In this document: piece by piece, positions 15,496 to 22,500 of the stretch
Numbering within the stretch: position 1 is the first letter of the stretch
How the letters are laid out: each line of letters begins with the position of its first letter
Assembly: GCF_019711195.1 (NCBI RefSeq)
Contig: NZ_CP081299.1
Coordinates: 3,852,501 to 3,875,000 of the forward strand
DNA: 22,500 nucleotides
Source: Dyadobacter sp. NIV53
Lineage (GTDB): Bacteria > Bacteroidota > Bacteroidia > Cytophagales > Spirosomataceae
Direction: 5' to 3'
Notes under the pieces: generated by a model
Told to the model about the DNA's origin: nothing
The model's input: the letters and a program-made list of their open reading frames with translations, nothing else
Database searches by the model: none
Position numbers and translations under genes: made by a program

Positions 15496-16398
15496 ATGCC
15501 ATTAGAAACACTCAAAGATTGTCCGGTTTGCCACGCTTCAAGTTTCAGTAATTACCTGAACGTGGAAGATTATACAGTATCGCATAAAGAATTTACTATA
15601 CAACAATGTAATTCCTGCTATTTTCTGTTTACCAATCCACGCCCCTCACAAGAAGAAATTGGAAGGTATTATCAGTCGGATGAATACATTTCTCATCATG
15701 ATGAATCCAAAAATATGATGAGTAAAGTATATACATCAGTTCGGGATTATACCATAGGAGGAAAAGTGAAAATGATCAATTCACTTTCCGGAAAGAAAGG
15801 AACACTGCTCGATATAGGATGCGGAACAGGTAATTTTATTCAGGCGTGTAAAGAAAACGGCTGGAATATAACTGCAACCGAACCCGATAATGGAGCCAGG
15901 GACATAGCAGAAAAACGGGTAGGAGAGTACATTTTTGAAACAATTAATGATAAAAATCTGGAAGGTAAATCATTTGATATTATCACACTTTGGCATGTTC
16001 TTGAACACGTTCATCTGCTAAATGAAACCGTTGACTGGCTGGCAAAACATCTGAATCCGGACGGAAAAATTATCATTGCTGTTCCAAATCCTCAGTCACA
16101 TGATGCCGAAAAATACGGTCGTTTCTGGGCTGCATATGATGTTCCCCGGCATTTATACCATTTTACAAAAACTACGATGAAAAACCTGATGGGATACCAC
16201 GGTTTAAGCGTAGTCAGGGTACTTCCAATGTGGTTTGATTCCTTTTACGTCGGAATGCTTAGTACTAAATATAAAAACAAGGGAATTAATCTTTTCGACA
16301 GTATCAAAACCGGCATTGTTTCGAATTTAAAAGGCCGTTCTGTAAAACCGGAAGGAATGAATACATCCAGTCTGATTTACATTATTAAAAAGAAATAA
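15496..16398 (+). CDS. Class I SAM-dependent methyltransferase with N-terminal zinc-ribbon-like motif
   Basis: 300 residues. Two Cys pairs, CPVC (Cys9, Cys12) and CNSC (Cys38, Cys41), form a probable zinc ribbon. The Methyltransf_23-type Rossmann fold follows: motif I LLDIGCGTGNF (104-114), an acidic residue after strand 2 (TATEPD), and LWHVLEHVHLLNETV with LNPDGKIIIAVPN near 166-200. The substrate is unknown; relatives act on sugars, quinones or small molecules. Its ATG immediately follows the mnmG stop, so the two are probably co-transcribed. A terminator follows. Confidence 0.85.
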   Translation: MPLETLKDCPVCHASSFSNYLNVEDYTVSHKEFTIQQCNSCYFLFTNPRPSQEEIGRYYQSDEYISHHDESKNMMSKVYTSVRDYTIGGKVKMINSLSGKKGTLLDIGCGTGNFIQACKENGWNITATEPDNGARDIAEKRVGEYIFETINDKNLEGKSFDIITLWHVLEHVHLLNETVDWLAKHLNPDGKIIIAVPNPQSHDAEKYGRFWAAYDVPRHLYHFTKTTMKNLMGYHGLSVVRVLPMWFDSFYVGMLSTKYKNKGINLFDSIKTGIVSNLKGRSVKPEGMNTSSLIYIIKKK

Positions 16399-16423
16399 AC
16401 CGTCTTCTACAATCTATAACCAA

Positions 16424-16459
16424 CCCTCAATACAGTAATTACGTATTGAGGGTTTTATT
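16424..16459 (+). terminator. Rho-independent terminator after the methyltransferase gene
   Basis: CCCTCAATAC (16424-16433) pairs perfectly with GTATTGAGGG (16443-16452), with a 9-nt loop and then TTTTATTT. It closes the ybeY-mnmG-methyltransferase unit, yet the next gene starts only 12 nt further on, so some read-through or a promoter within the hairpin region would be needed. Confidence 0.85.
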
Positions 16460-16470
16460 TAATTACAGTA

Positions 16471-18085
16471 ATGATAAAAACAATTTGCTTCGCTATTCTT
16501 TGCTTAATAGTATTTGGTCGTTGTGCCCAGGTCGTATCCCCGACAGGTGGTAAAAAAGATTCTATTGCACCCAATCTAACGGAAAGTATTCCAGTTAATA
16601 AAACTCTCAATTTTAAAGAAAACAAGGTCGAGCTCTATTTCGATGAATATGTAATCGTTGACAATATAGCTTCCAAACTAATCATTACTCCGGAAGCAGA
16701 TAATCCTTATACCTATAAACTCAACGGAACATCCGTAGTACTAAATTTTAAAAAAGAAATTTGCAGACAGCACCACTTACACGCTCAATTTCGGTGATGC
16801 AATTAAAGACTTTGCAGAGCGTAATCCGGCAAAAAATTTAAAACTGGTATTTAGTACCGGAAGTTCTCTTGACTCCGGACGTGTTTATGGCGTTGTAAAA
16901 GATGTAAAAACCAATAAACCTATACTTGATGTACTGGTAGGGTTATATCATGTAAGTGATACTTTAAATACCGCTAAACAAAAACCATATTACTTTTCCA
17001 GAACAGACAGCAGTGGAATATTTAGTATAGAAAACGTAGAAATTAAAGACTACCGCCTGATTGCAATTGATGATAAAAGCAGAAACATGCTTTTCAATGC
17101 TAAAGATGAACGAATTGGTTTTCTTACTAAACCAATCAATGCCGGATCCGATTCGCTCAACTATCAAATCAGCATGGCATTATCAGATAATACACCGTTA
17201 AAAGTACAGCGGACTATTCCTAAAGTTAATAATTACACAGTGGTATTTAACAAGGCAATAGAAAAAATCAATGTAACTTTTACGAATAAAGATTCTCTTC
17301 CATATTTACCTGAAAATGGAACACAGATAAAATTCTTCAACGTTCAGCCTCATCCCGATTCTACATTTATTAAAATATTGGCTATTGATTCACTTGGTAA
17401 ATCAGAAACTTTCAATCAAAAAATAGCTTTTTTACCACAACGCGGAAAAGAAAGGCAGCGTGATCAGTTAACGATGAGTTCGAAGCCGGAACAGAATAAA
17501 CCATTGTCATCTAACTTCACATATACCCTATTATTTAACAAACCGATACAGACAATAAACGACCAGAATATTAGCCTGGTTACAGATAGTCTCACACACG
17601 AAACACTTAATAATTTAAAGTGGAAATGGAATGTATATCATAGTGAACTAACAATCACGGCTCAGTCATTTGCCAAAGACAGTATCAAATGGGAAATACC
17701 AAAAGGAAGTATCATTAGTGTTGAGGGAGATACATTACCCAGAATTTTATTAAAACACCCTTTGTTAAATGAAGAAAATTATGGAATAGTACATGGCAAT
17801 GTTATTAATGCAGATACTTCTACCCATTTTATTGTAGAGCTGCTTGACGAGCAGTACAAAGTCTTCCATTCAGTTTATTCTTCACCTTACACTTTTCGTC
17901 AAATTCCACAGGGAAAATATTTTCTGCGCTTAATTCTTGACATTAATAATAACAGGCGGTGGGACACTGGCCAGATTGATGAAGATATTCAGCCGGAACC
18001 AATTATTTACCTTCCCGAAAAAATACTTATCAAAAGCAATTTTGAATTAAACGATGTCAACATAAGCATTCCAAAAGCAAAATAG
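16471..18085 (+). pseudogene. Ig-like (Big_5) domain cell-surface protein, interrupted by a one-base frameshift
   Basis: Two frames join into one product of about 537 residues. The first frame (from 16471) begins with a hydrophobic stretch to Cys18 and then AQVVSPTGGKKDSIAP, the N-terminus typical of Bacteroidetes Big_5 Ig-like lipoproteins. It leaves the reading frame after LNFKK and stops at 16795-16797. The second frame is open from about 16757 to 18085 and continues exactly with FADSTTYTLNFGDAIKDF. Removing one A from the A6 run at 16750-16755 restores a single ORF. Later parts look like carboxypeptidase-regulatory-like repeats (SGRVYGVVKDVKTNKP, then TDSSGIFSIENV). Arg sits at -1 of the lipobox (FGRC), which is unusual. 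It may be a mutation, a sequencing error, or transcriptional slippage. Confidence 0.8.
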
Positions 18086-18517
18086 TAAATTTTGTTGTGC
18101 ACTTTGTGTGGATAACTATGTGTATAACCTCAAATTTCTGTGCATAAAACAGGAAATTTTGTTAACAATTGTGTGGATAACCCTTATTCTATGTGGATAT
18201 AGTTTCGGTTGGCGATCTAAAGTGTATAACCTGCATCTATAAATAAGTTAACACCTCGTTAATACACTGTAGAAAGTGTGGATAATAATTTAAGCTTTGA
18301 ATTACAATTGTCCACAATGGATTGTATATAATTAAATTCCTATATTGTAAATCAGGATATTAAATGTGGATATTGAAATAAACTACTAGTGGATAAACCC
18401 ACATACTTATCCACAAATTGTGGATAAGTATGTTAATCTTAAGTGGGAAACTCTTTTGTACACATATCCACAGCGCTAAAGAAGAAGATAAATAAACAAT
18501 AATTTTTTTTATCTATT
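18086..18517. other. oriC: Putative chromosomal replication origin (oriC)
   Basis: This 432-bp AT-rich intergenic stretch holds seven exact DnaA boxes (TTATNCACA or its complement): 18107-18115, 18119-18127, 18139-18147, 18172-18180, 18277-18285, 18407-18415 and 18419-18427. Six have one mismatch: 18192-18200, 18221-18229, 18308-18316, 18365-18373, 18388-18396 and 18464-18472. Most are read on the minus strand. Very AT-rich tracts at about 18320-18365 and 18481-18517 could be the unwinding element. Hand-counted GC content at 17221-17700 gives G 70, C 90; at 18901-19380 it gives G 108, C 71. Both stretches are in plus-strand genes, so the sign change is not due to gene orientation. mnmG and a parS-like site are nearby. 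Confidence 0.85.
18401..18433. repeat. Perfect 33-bp palindrome built from two facing DnaA boxes
   Basis: Arms of 16 bp (18401-18416 and 18418-18433) are exact reverse complements around one central A. Each arm contains an exact DnaA box, TTATCCACA at 18407-18415 and TGTGGATAA at 18419-18427. The symmetry extends beyond the boxes (ACATAC...GTATGT). It lacks a T tract and stands in the origin, so I do not read it as a terminator. Confidence 0.9.
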
Positions 18518-20329
18518 ATGAAAAAGGTTTGGGGGCTAATTGTGATAGTTACTTTTCTTTCCGGGGCGGCGACGTTCGGGCAAAGCGAAAAAGAAATGGC
18601 AGAAGAGTATTTCAAAACAAATGACTGCGCAAAGGCAATGTCCTTTTACACTGCGATGCTGAAAAAGACTTTTGAAAGATCTGCCTTAAAAAATTATACA
18701 AGCTGTGTAATTAAAACAAAAACCTGGGGAGATGCAGAACAGTTTTTTAAAAAACAGGTAAAAAATGATGATGTTAATGCTGCGTGGTATTATATGTATT
18801 GGGCAACGTCGCTAAATGCACAAGGAAAGGTGCAGGAGGCTACTAAAAAGAATGAACTGGTACTTACCTCATCAGGAGGTAGAATCGATCTCAAAAGGGA
18901 GTTGTCTGATGAATACAGAGCTACGAGTCAACCAGAATGGGCAAGAGATATTCTGTTAGCTGCCAGAGATGGTGTGAAAAGAACTGATCTCTTTCAATTA
19001 GAGCTGGCAAGTGTTTACAGAGATTTGAATCAGCCTGAGAAAATGATTGATGAATTGCTGTCATATGGTACCCGGTATCAGAATACTGAAGTAGTTCAGA
19101 ATATGCTTCAGGATTTTACAAAAGATGAAAAAGAACAGGCACTGCTTGAAAAGGTTTTGTATGAGAAAATTCAGAAATTCCCAAATGAAGGTTTTTATAA
19201 TGAATTGCTGATTTGGTATCAAATTCAAAAAAAGGATTTTTATAAAGCATTTATTCAGGAGAGATCCCTGGACAAAAGATTCAAGCATAATGGTACCAGG
19301 CTTTACAACCTCGGAATGCTGGCTTTGCAAAATCTGGATTATGCCAATGCCGGAGCTATATTCGATTACCTGGTTAAGGAATATCCAAAAGGCCAGCTCT
19401 ATCCTGTTGCACGCCGTATGGCCATATTTTCACGTGAGGAACAAGTAAAGAACACCTATCCTATAAACCGTAATGAAGTTGAAAAGTTACTTAGTCAATA
19501 TCAGCAGCTGGTAGACGAATTGGGAATTAATGTCAGGACTGTTGAAGCTCTTCGTAACATGGCTATTTTAAACGCTTTTTATCTGGACAACTTTAAAAAA
19601 GCGATTCAAATATTAGAAACAGCCATAGAAGCAGGTAAACAGGAAAAGAATTTTATAGATAAATGTAAACTGGATCTGGGAGATATTTATCTGTTACAGG
19701 GACAACCCTGGGAGGCGACGTTGGTTTACTCTCAGGTTGAAAAATCTCAAAAGGATGATTTGTTGGGTTATGATGCCAAATTACGCAATGCTAAGCTACA
19801 TTATTACAAAGGAGATTTCGTTTTGGCCAAGGCTGTTTTGGATATTTTGAAAAAAGCAACTTCGCGCGAAATTGCTAATGATGCTAATTCCCTGGGTTTA
19901 CTGATTATGGATAACACCGGTTTGGATAGTTCTGAAACTGCTATGAAGGAATATTCAAATGTGGAGCTTCTAATTTTTCAAAATAAAAAGTATGCAGCGA
20001 TCGACACATTAAAAAGTCTTTATAAAAAATATCAGAGCCATAGTTTATCAGATGAAATTTTATGGCTGACAGCTCAGACATATATGAAACTTGACAGCAA
20101 CAAGCAAGCTTTGGCTACTCTGAAATTACTGACAGAAAAATACAGCGTTGATATTTTAGGAGATGATGCTTTGTATGCAACCGCAAAATTATATCAGGAA
20201 AAATTTAATGATAAAGACGAGGCCATGAAATTGTTTCAGGAACTGATGGAAAAATATCCCGGAAGCATTTTTGTTGCAGATGCAAGAAAAAGATTTAGAT
20301 TACTTAGAGGAGATGTCGTAAATCAATAA
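18518..20329 (+). CDS. Exported tetratricopeptide-repeat protein
   Basis: 603 residues. Residues 1 to about 22 form a signal peptide (MKKVWGLIVIVTF..., cleavage near FGQ). The rest is alpha-helical TPR-type repeats, for example AEEYFKTNDCAKAMSFYTAML near 28-48, LGDIYLLQGQPWEATLVYSQV near 388-408, and two C-terminal repeats with ILWLTAQTYMKLDSNKQALATLKLLTEKY and ALYATAKLYQEKFNDKDEAMKLFQELMEKYPGS. It is probably a periplasmic or outer-membrane scaffold; no enzyme motif is visible. It is the first gene on the right side of the putative origin and is transcribed away from it. G and T are noticeably more frequent than in the genes to the left, as expected of a leading strand. Confidence 0.85.
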   Translation: MKKVWGLIVIVTFLSGAATFGQSEKEMAEEYFKTNDCAKAMSFYTAMLKKTFERSALKNYTSCVIKTKTWGDAEQFFKKQVKNDDVNAAWYYMYWATSLNAQGKVQEATKKNELVLTSSGGRIDLKRELSDEYRATSQPEWARDILLAARDGVKRTDLFQLELASVYRDLNQPEKMIDELLSYGTRYQNTEVVQNMLQDFTKDEKEQALLEKVLYEKIQKFPNEGFYNELLIWYQIQKKDFYKAFIQERSLDKRFKHNGTRLYNLGMLALQNLDYANAGAIFDYLVKEYPKGQLYPVARRMAIFSREEQVKNTYPINRNEVEKLLSQYQQLVDELGINVRTVEALRNMAILNAFYLDNFKKAIQILETAIEAGKQEKNFIDKCKLDLGDIYLLQGQPWEATLVYSQVEKSQKDDLLGYDAKLRNAKLHYYKGDFVLAKAVLDILKKATSREIANDANSLGLLIMDNTGLDSSETAMKEYSNVELLIFQNKKYAAIDTLKSLYKKYQSHSLSDEILWLTAQTYMKLDSNKQALATLKLLTEKYSVDILGDDALYATAKLYQEKFNDKDEAMKLFQELMEKYPGSIFVADARKRFRLLRGDVVNQ

Positions 20330-20331
20330 TT

Positions 20332-20384
20332 TTCTCATAAAACAAAAAAGAAGCCATTTCGGCTTCTTTTTTGTTTTATGAGAA
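20332..20384. terminator. Bidirectional terminator between the TPR gene and thrC
   Basis: A perfect stem of 24 bp (20332-20355 with 20361-20384) has the loop ATTTC. The arms hold A6 and T6 tracts next to the GAAGCC/GGCTTC core, so it reads as an intrinsic terminator on both strands. It starts 3 nt after the TPR stop and serves two convergent genes. Confidence 0.92.
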
Positions 20385-20459
20385 TTAAGTATTTGCGGTG
20401 GGCAATGCGGATGATTGCTTGTAATTAATTCTAAGGCGTTACGAAATGATATTTTATTG

Positions 20460-21764
20460 TTATAAATCATTCATTAGCAACATCTTAAAGTCATTAAACG
20501 ATGGCTTCATTTTTATTGACACTTTTTCGATTGAAAGCAATGATTTAAGCCTTTCCGGTATGTCAATTGATTTACCAAGCGTTTCTTCTACTAAATCAAT
20601 AAATTTTGCCGGATGAGCAGTTGAAAGAAATATACCCACAAAATTTCCACATGTTTCGAGACGATATTCCTGAAGACCTTTAAAAGCTATGGCCGTATGA
20701 GGACAAAGTACATAATTAGTATTTCCAAAAACTTCACGCATTGTTTTTTGCGTTTGTTCATCATCAAAATAATAACCTGAAATTTTTTCACGTACCAGAT
20801 TCCAGTCGTCATTGAAAAAACGGGTCATGCGTATAAAGTTACTTGGATTACCTACATCCATTGCATTGGAAATAGTTTCGATAGAAGGTAAGGGTTCAAA
20901 AACTCCTTTATCCAAATATCGTGGCACAGAATTATTCAGATTTGTTGAAGCTAAAAATTGCTGAACTGGTAATCCCATCCGGTAAGCCAGAAGGCCCGCA
21001 CTTAAATTTCCAAAATTTCCGCTTGGTACTGAAAATACTAAAGGCTTGTTTAATTTTTTGAGCTGCGCATAAGCCGAAAAGAAATAGAAGGATTGTGGAA
21101 TGAGTCTGGCTATATTAATCGAATTTGCAGATGCCAGGTTAAATTTGGAAGTAAGTTCATTATCCAGGAATGCTTCTTTCACCAGTTTCTGGCAATCGTC
21201 AAAAGTACCGTCCACTTCTATGGCAGTTACATTATGGCCAAGTGTAGTCAACTGCTTTTCCTGAATATCGCTTACTTTACCACTCGGATAAAGAATAGTA
21301 ACTGATATGCCCGGAACCTTGTAGAAACCTTGCGCAACTGCGCCACCAGTATCTCCGGATGTAGCAACCAGAATTTGTATTTCTCTTTGGGATCTTACTA
21401 AAAAATAAGACATTAAGGCAGCCATAAATCTGGCTCCAAAGTCTTTAAAAGCCATGGAAGGGCCATGGAATAACTCCAAGACATAATCATCAGGAGTAAT
21501 TTGTACTACCGGAGCCTCAAAATCGTAAGAGCTCTCAATAATTTTTTCAATGTCTTTTCTTGAAATATCTTCTGCTAACAATGTGTAAGCTACTTCAATC
21601 GCAATATCCTTGAAAGATCTTGATTCAATCGTATTTAAAAAATCTGATGAAATCTGTGGAATGTGCTCTGGCATATAAAGTCCGTTATCCGGTGGTAAAC
21701 TTCTAAATACCGCTTCTTCAAGAGAAGCTTTGAGCCCTTTGGTTTTAGTACTGTAAAATAGCAT
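20460..21764 (-). CDS. thrC: Threonine synthase
   Basis: Converts O-phosphohomoserine to threonine with pyridoxal phosphate. It has 434 residues, as in the type with the N-terminal YSTKTKGLKASLEEAVFRSLPPDNGLYMP signature. The PLP lysine is Lys107 in GPSMAFKDFGA; ATSGDTGGA and the SVPSGNFGN phosphate-binding loop follow. I start at the ATG whose first base is 21764. A start further upstream at 21797 would fall inside the predicted -7 promoter box and add a non-conserved extension. It is convergent with the TPR gene and divergent from pruA. Confidence 0.96.
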   Translation of the reverse strand: MLFYSTKTKGLKASLEEAVFRSLPPDNGLYMPEHIPQISSDFLNTIESRSFKDIAIEVAYTLLAEDISRKDIEKIIESSYDFEAPVVQITPDDYVLELFHGPSMAFKDFGARFMAALMSYFLVRSQREIQILVATSGDTGGAVAQGFYKVPGISVTILYPSGKVSDIQEKQLTTLGHNVTAIEVDGTFDDCQKLVKEAFLDNELTSKFNLASANSINIARLIPQSFYFFSAYAQLKKLNKPLVFSVPSGNFGNLSAGLLAYRMGLPVQQFLASTNLNNSVPRYLDKGVFEPLPSIETISNAMDVGNPSNFIRMTRFFNDDWNLVREKISGYYFDDEQTQKTMREVFGNTNYVLCPHTAIAFKGLQEYRLETCGNFVGIFLSTAHPAKFIDLVEETLGKSIDIPERLKSLLSIEKVSIKMKPSFNDFKMLLMNDL

Positions 21765-21794
21765 TATGTATAAAGTAAGATCGCTTGAATAATG

Positions 21795-21802
21795 CAAATT
21801 TA
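21795..21802 (-). promoter_or_regulatory. Possible thrC -7 promoter box
   Basis: On the minus strand this reads TAAATTTG, an exact TAnnTTTG match, 30 nt upstream of the chosen thrC ATG. No clear -33 TTG lies at the usual distance. It favours the shorter thrC start. Confidence 0.45.
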
Positions 21803-22011
21803 GTTAAAATACCTGCGGATGAGATGCATAAGAATCTAATTTGAGAAAAGTACATATCTTGCCGAAGGAAGAAAATTTAATATCTGAACAATCTTATGTC
21901 AAGGAGTTGTTGTTAGATAATTAACCAGCAACGAATAAACAGTTATTTGCTTTCATACTTAGGAGATAAAATATATTACGGTAAAATTATTTTAATTTAA
22001 TTATTAACGAT
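21803..22011. other. Divergent thrC-pruA intergenic region
   Basis: AT-rich, with no ORF or RNA structure that I can support. It must hold the promoter for pruA; the nearest candidates (CATATCTTG near 21850, GTTATTTG near 21944) do not match TAnnTTTG exactly. Confidence 0.4.
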
Positions 22012-22500
22012 ATGTCAAAAGGTATTTTTAATGTGCCTGTTGTAAAAAACGAGGTGGTAAAATCTTATGCTCCAGGTACTTCTGAGAGAAATATGTTAAA
22101 AAAGGCGTTGAGTGAAGCAAGATCAAAAACTATTGAAATTCCACAATATATAGGTAGTGACGAGGTTTTCTCACAAAATCGCCGGACAATAAATCCTCCT
22201 CATGATCACCAGCATATTTTGGGTTATTTTCATGAAGGTAACGAGGCAGATGTAAAGAAAGCTATTGAAGCGGCACTAGAAGCAAGAAAACAATGGTCAG
22301 TGATGAATTGGGAGCAGCGTGCTGCTATATTTTTAAAAGCAGCTGATTTAATAGCCGGGCCCTATAGAGCAGAGATCAATGCAGCTACGATGCTCGGACA
22401 ATCAAAAAATGCCTATCAGGCAGAAATAGATTCTGCTTGTGAACTCATAGATTTTCTCAGGCTGAATATTAATTTCATGACAGATATCTATCGCCAGCAA
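22012..22500 (+). CDS. pruA: 1-pyrroline-5-carboxylate (L-glutamate gamma-semialdehyde) dehydrogenase, N-terminal part
   Basis: 163 codons are present and the frame is still open at the window end. The protein begins MSKGIFNVPVVKNEVVKSYAPGTSER. It continues with KTIEIPQYIGSDEV, NPPHDHQHILGYFHEGNEADVKKAIEAALEARKQW and a helix with MLGQSKNAYQAEIDSACELIDFLR. This is the N-terminal, NAD-binding part of the P5C dehydrogenase branch of the aldehyde dehydrogenase superfamily, which oxidises glutamate semialdehyde to glutamate in proline breakdown. The catalytic Cys and Glu lie beyond the window. It is divergent from thrC. Confidence 0.9.
   Translation, partial: MSKGIFNVPVVKNEVVKSYAPGTSERNMLKKALSEARSKTIEIPQYIGSDEVFSQNRRTINPPHDHQHILGYFHEGNEADVKKAIEAALEARKQWSVMNWEQRAAIFLKAADLIAGPYRAEINAATMLGQSKNAYQAEIDSACELIDFLRLNINFMTDIYRQQ

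Noticed and set aside
16750..16756. Programmed -1 ribosomal frameshift at AAAAAAG
   Set aside because: The downstream frame is +1 relative to the first, so a -1 shift does not join them; no stimulatory structure was evident either.
18086..18517. Terminators or regulatory repeats instead of an origin
   Set aside because: The repeated motif is the 9-bp DnaA box in both orientations, without GC-rich stems and T tracts, and the skew changes sign here.
21093..21305. 70-codon plus-strand ORF inside thrC
   Set aside because: It lies wholly antisense to conserved threonine synthase coding sequence and has no recognisable protein features.

Overview
The window looks like chromosome of a Cytophagales-type Bacteroidetes bacterium (Dyadobacter/Spirosoma-like; genus not proven). 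The evidence is the protein families (DUF4175 protein, Bacteroidetes-type YbeY, Ig-like/Big_5 surface protein), TAnnTTTG-type -7 promoter boxes, AT-rich spacers, and a trp operon in the order E-G-D-C-F-B-A.

Region 1 (1-1200) is the 3' end of an rRNA operon: the tail of 23S rRNA, an AT-rich spacer, and one intact 5S gene with its terminator. The 5S gene sits in an unusual cluster. Upstream are three tandem 85-86 bp units that each carry a 5S 5' portion. Downstream are two decayed 5S copies that keep 3' portions and the terminator region and are interrupted by GC-rich short repeats.

Region 2 (1250-9400) is a complete tryptophan operon. It starts with a promoter, a 20-codon leader peptide with tandem Trp codons, and mutually exclusive antiterminator and terminator hairpins, which together form a ribosome-mediated attenuator. 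Then come trpE, a tautomerase-fold protein, trpG, trpD, a 28-codon ORF that may be the remnant of a Uma2 gene, trpC, trpF, trpB, a 67-residue CxxC protein, an exported Dabb-domain protein, and trpA. Several junctions overlap (trpC/trpF, Dabb/trpA, small ORF/trpC). Two hairpins follow trpA.

Region 3 (9600-18085) holds a large membrane-anchored DUF4175 protein, ybeY, a parS-like palindrome, mnmG, a SAM methyltransferase abutting mnmG, and an Ig-like-domain cell-surface protein broken by a one-base shift in an A6 run.

Region 4 (18086-18517) is the most important non-coding stretch. It is an AT-rich intergenic region with seven perfect TTATNCACA DnaA boxes, six one-mismatch boxes, and a perfect 33-bp palindrome made of two facing boxes. 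Hand-counted GC skew changes sign between the same-strand genes on either side. I read it as the chromosomal origin, oriC; mnmG and the parS-like site nearby agree with this.

Region 5 (18518-22500) contains an exported TPR protein, a long bidirectional terminator, convergent thrC on the minus strand, and the 5' part of a 1-pyrroline-5-carboxylate dehydrogenase gene (pruA) that runs off the window.

If the origin call is right, the rRNA operon, trp operon and mnmG block are all transcribed toward the origin, head-on with the fork, which is unusual for rRNA.
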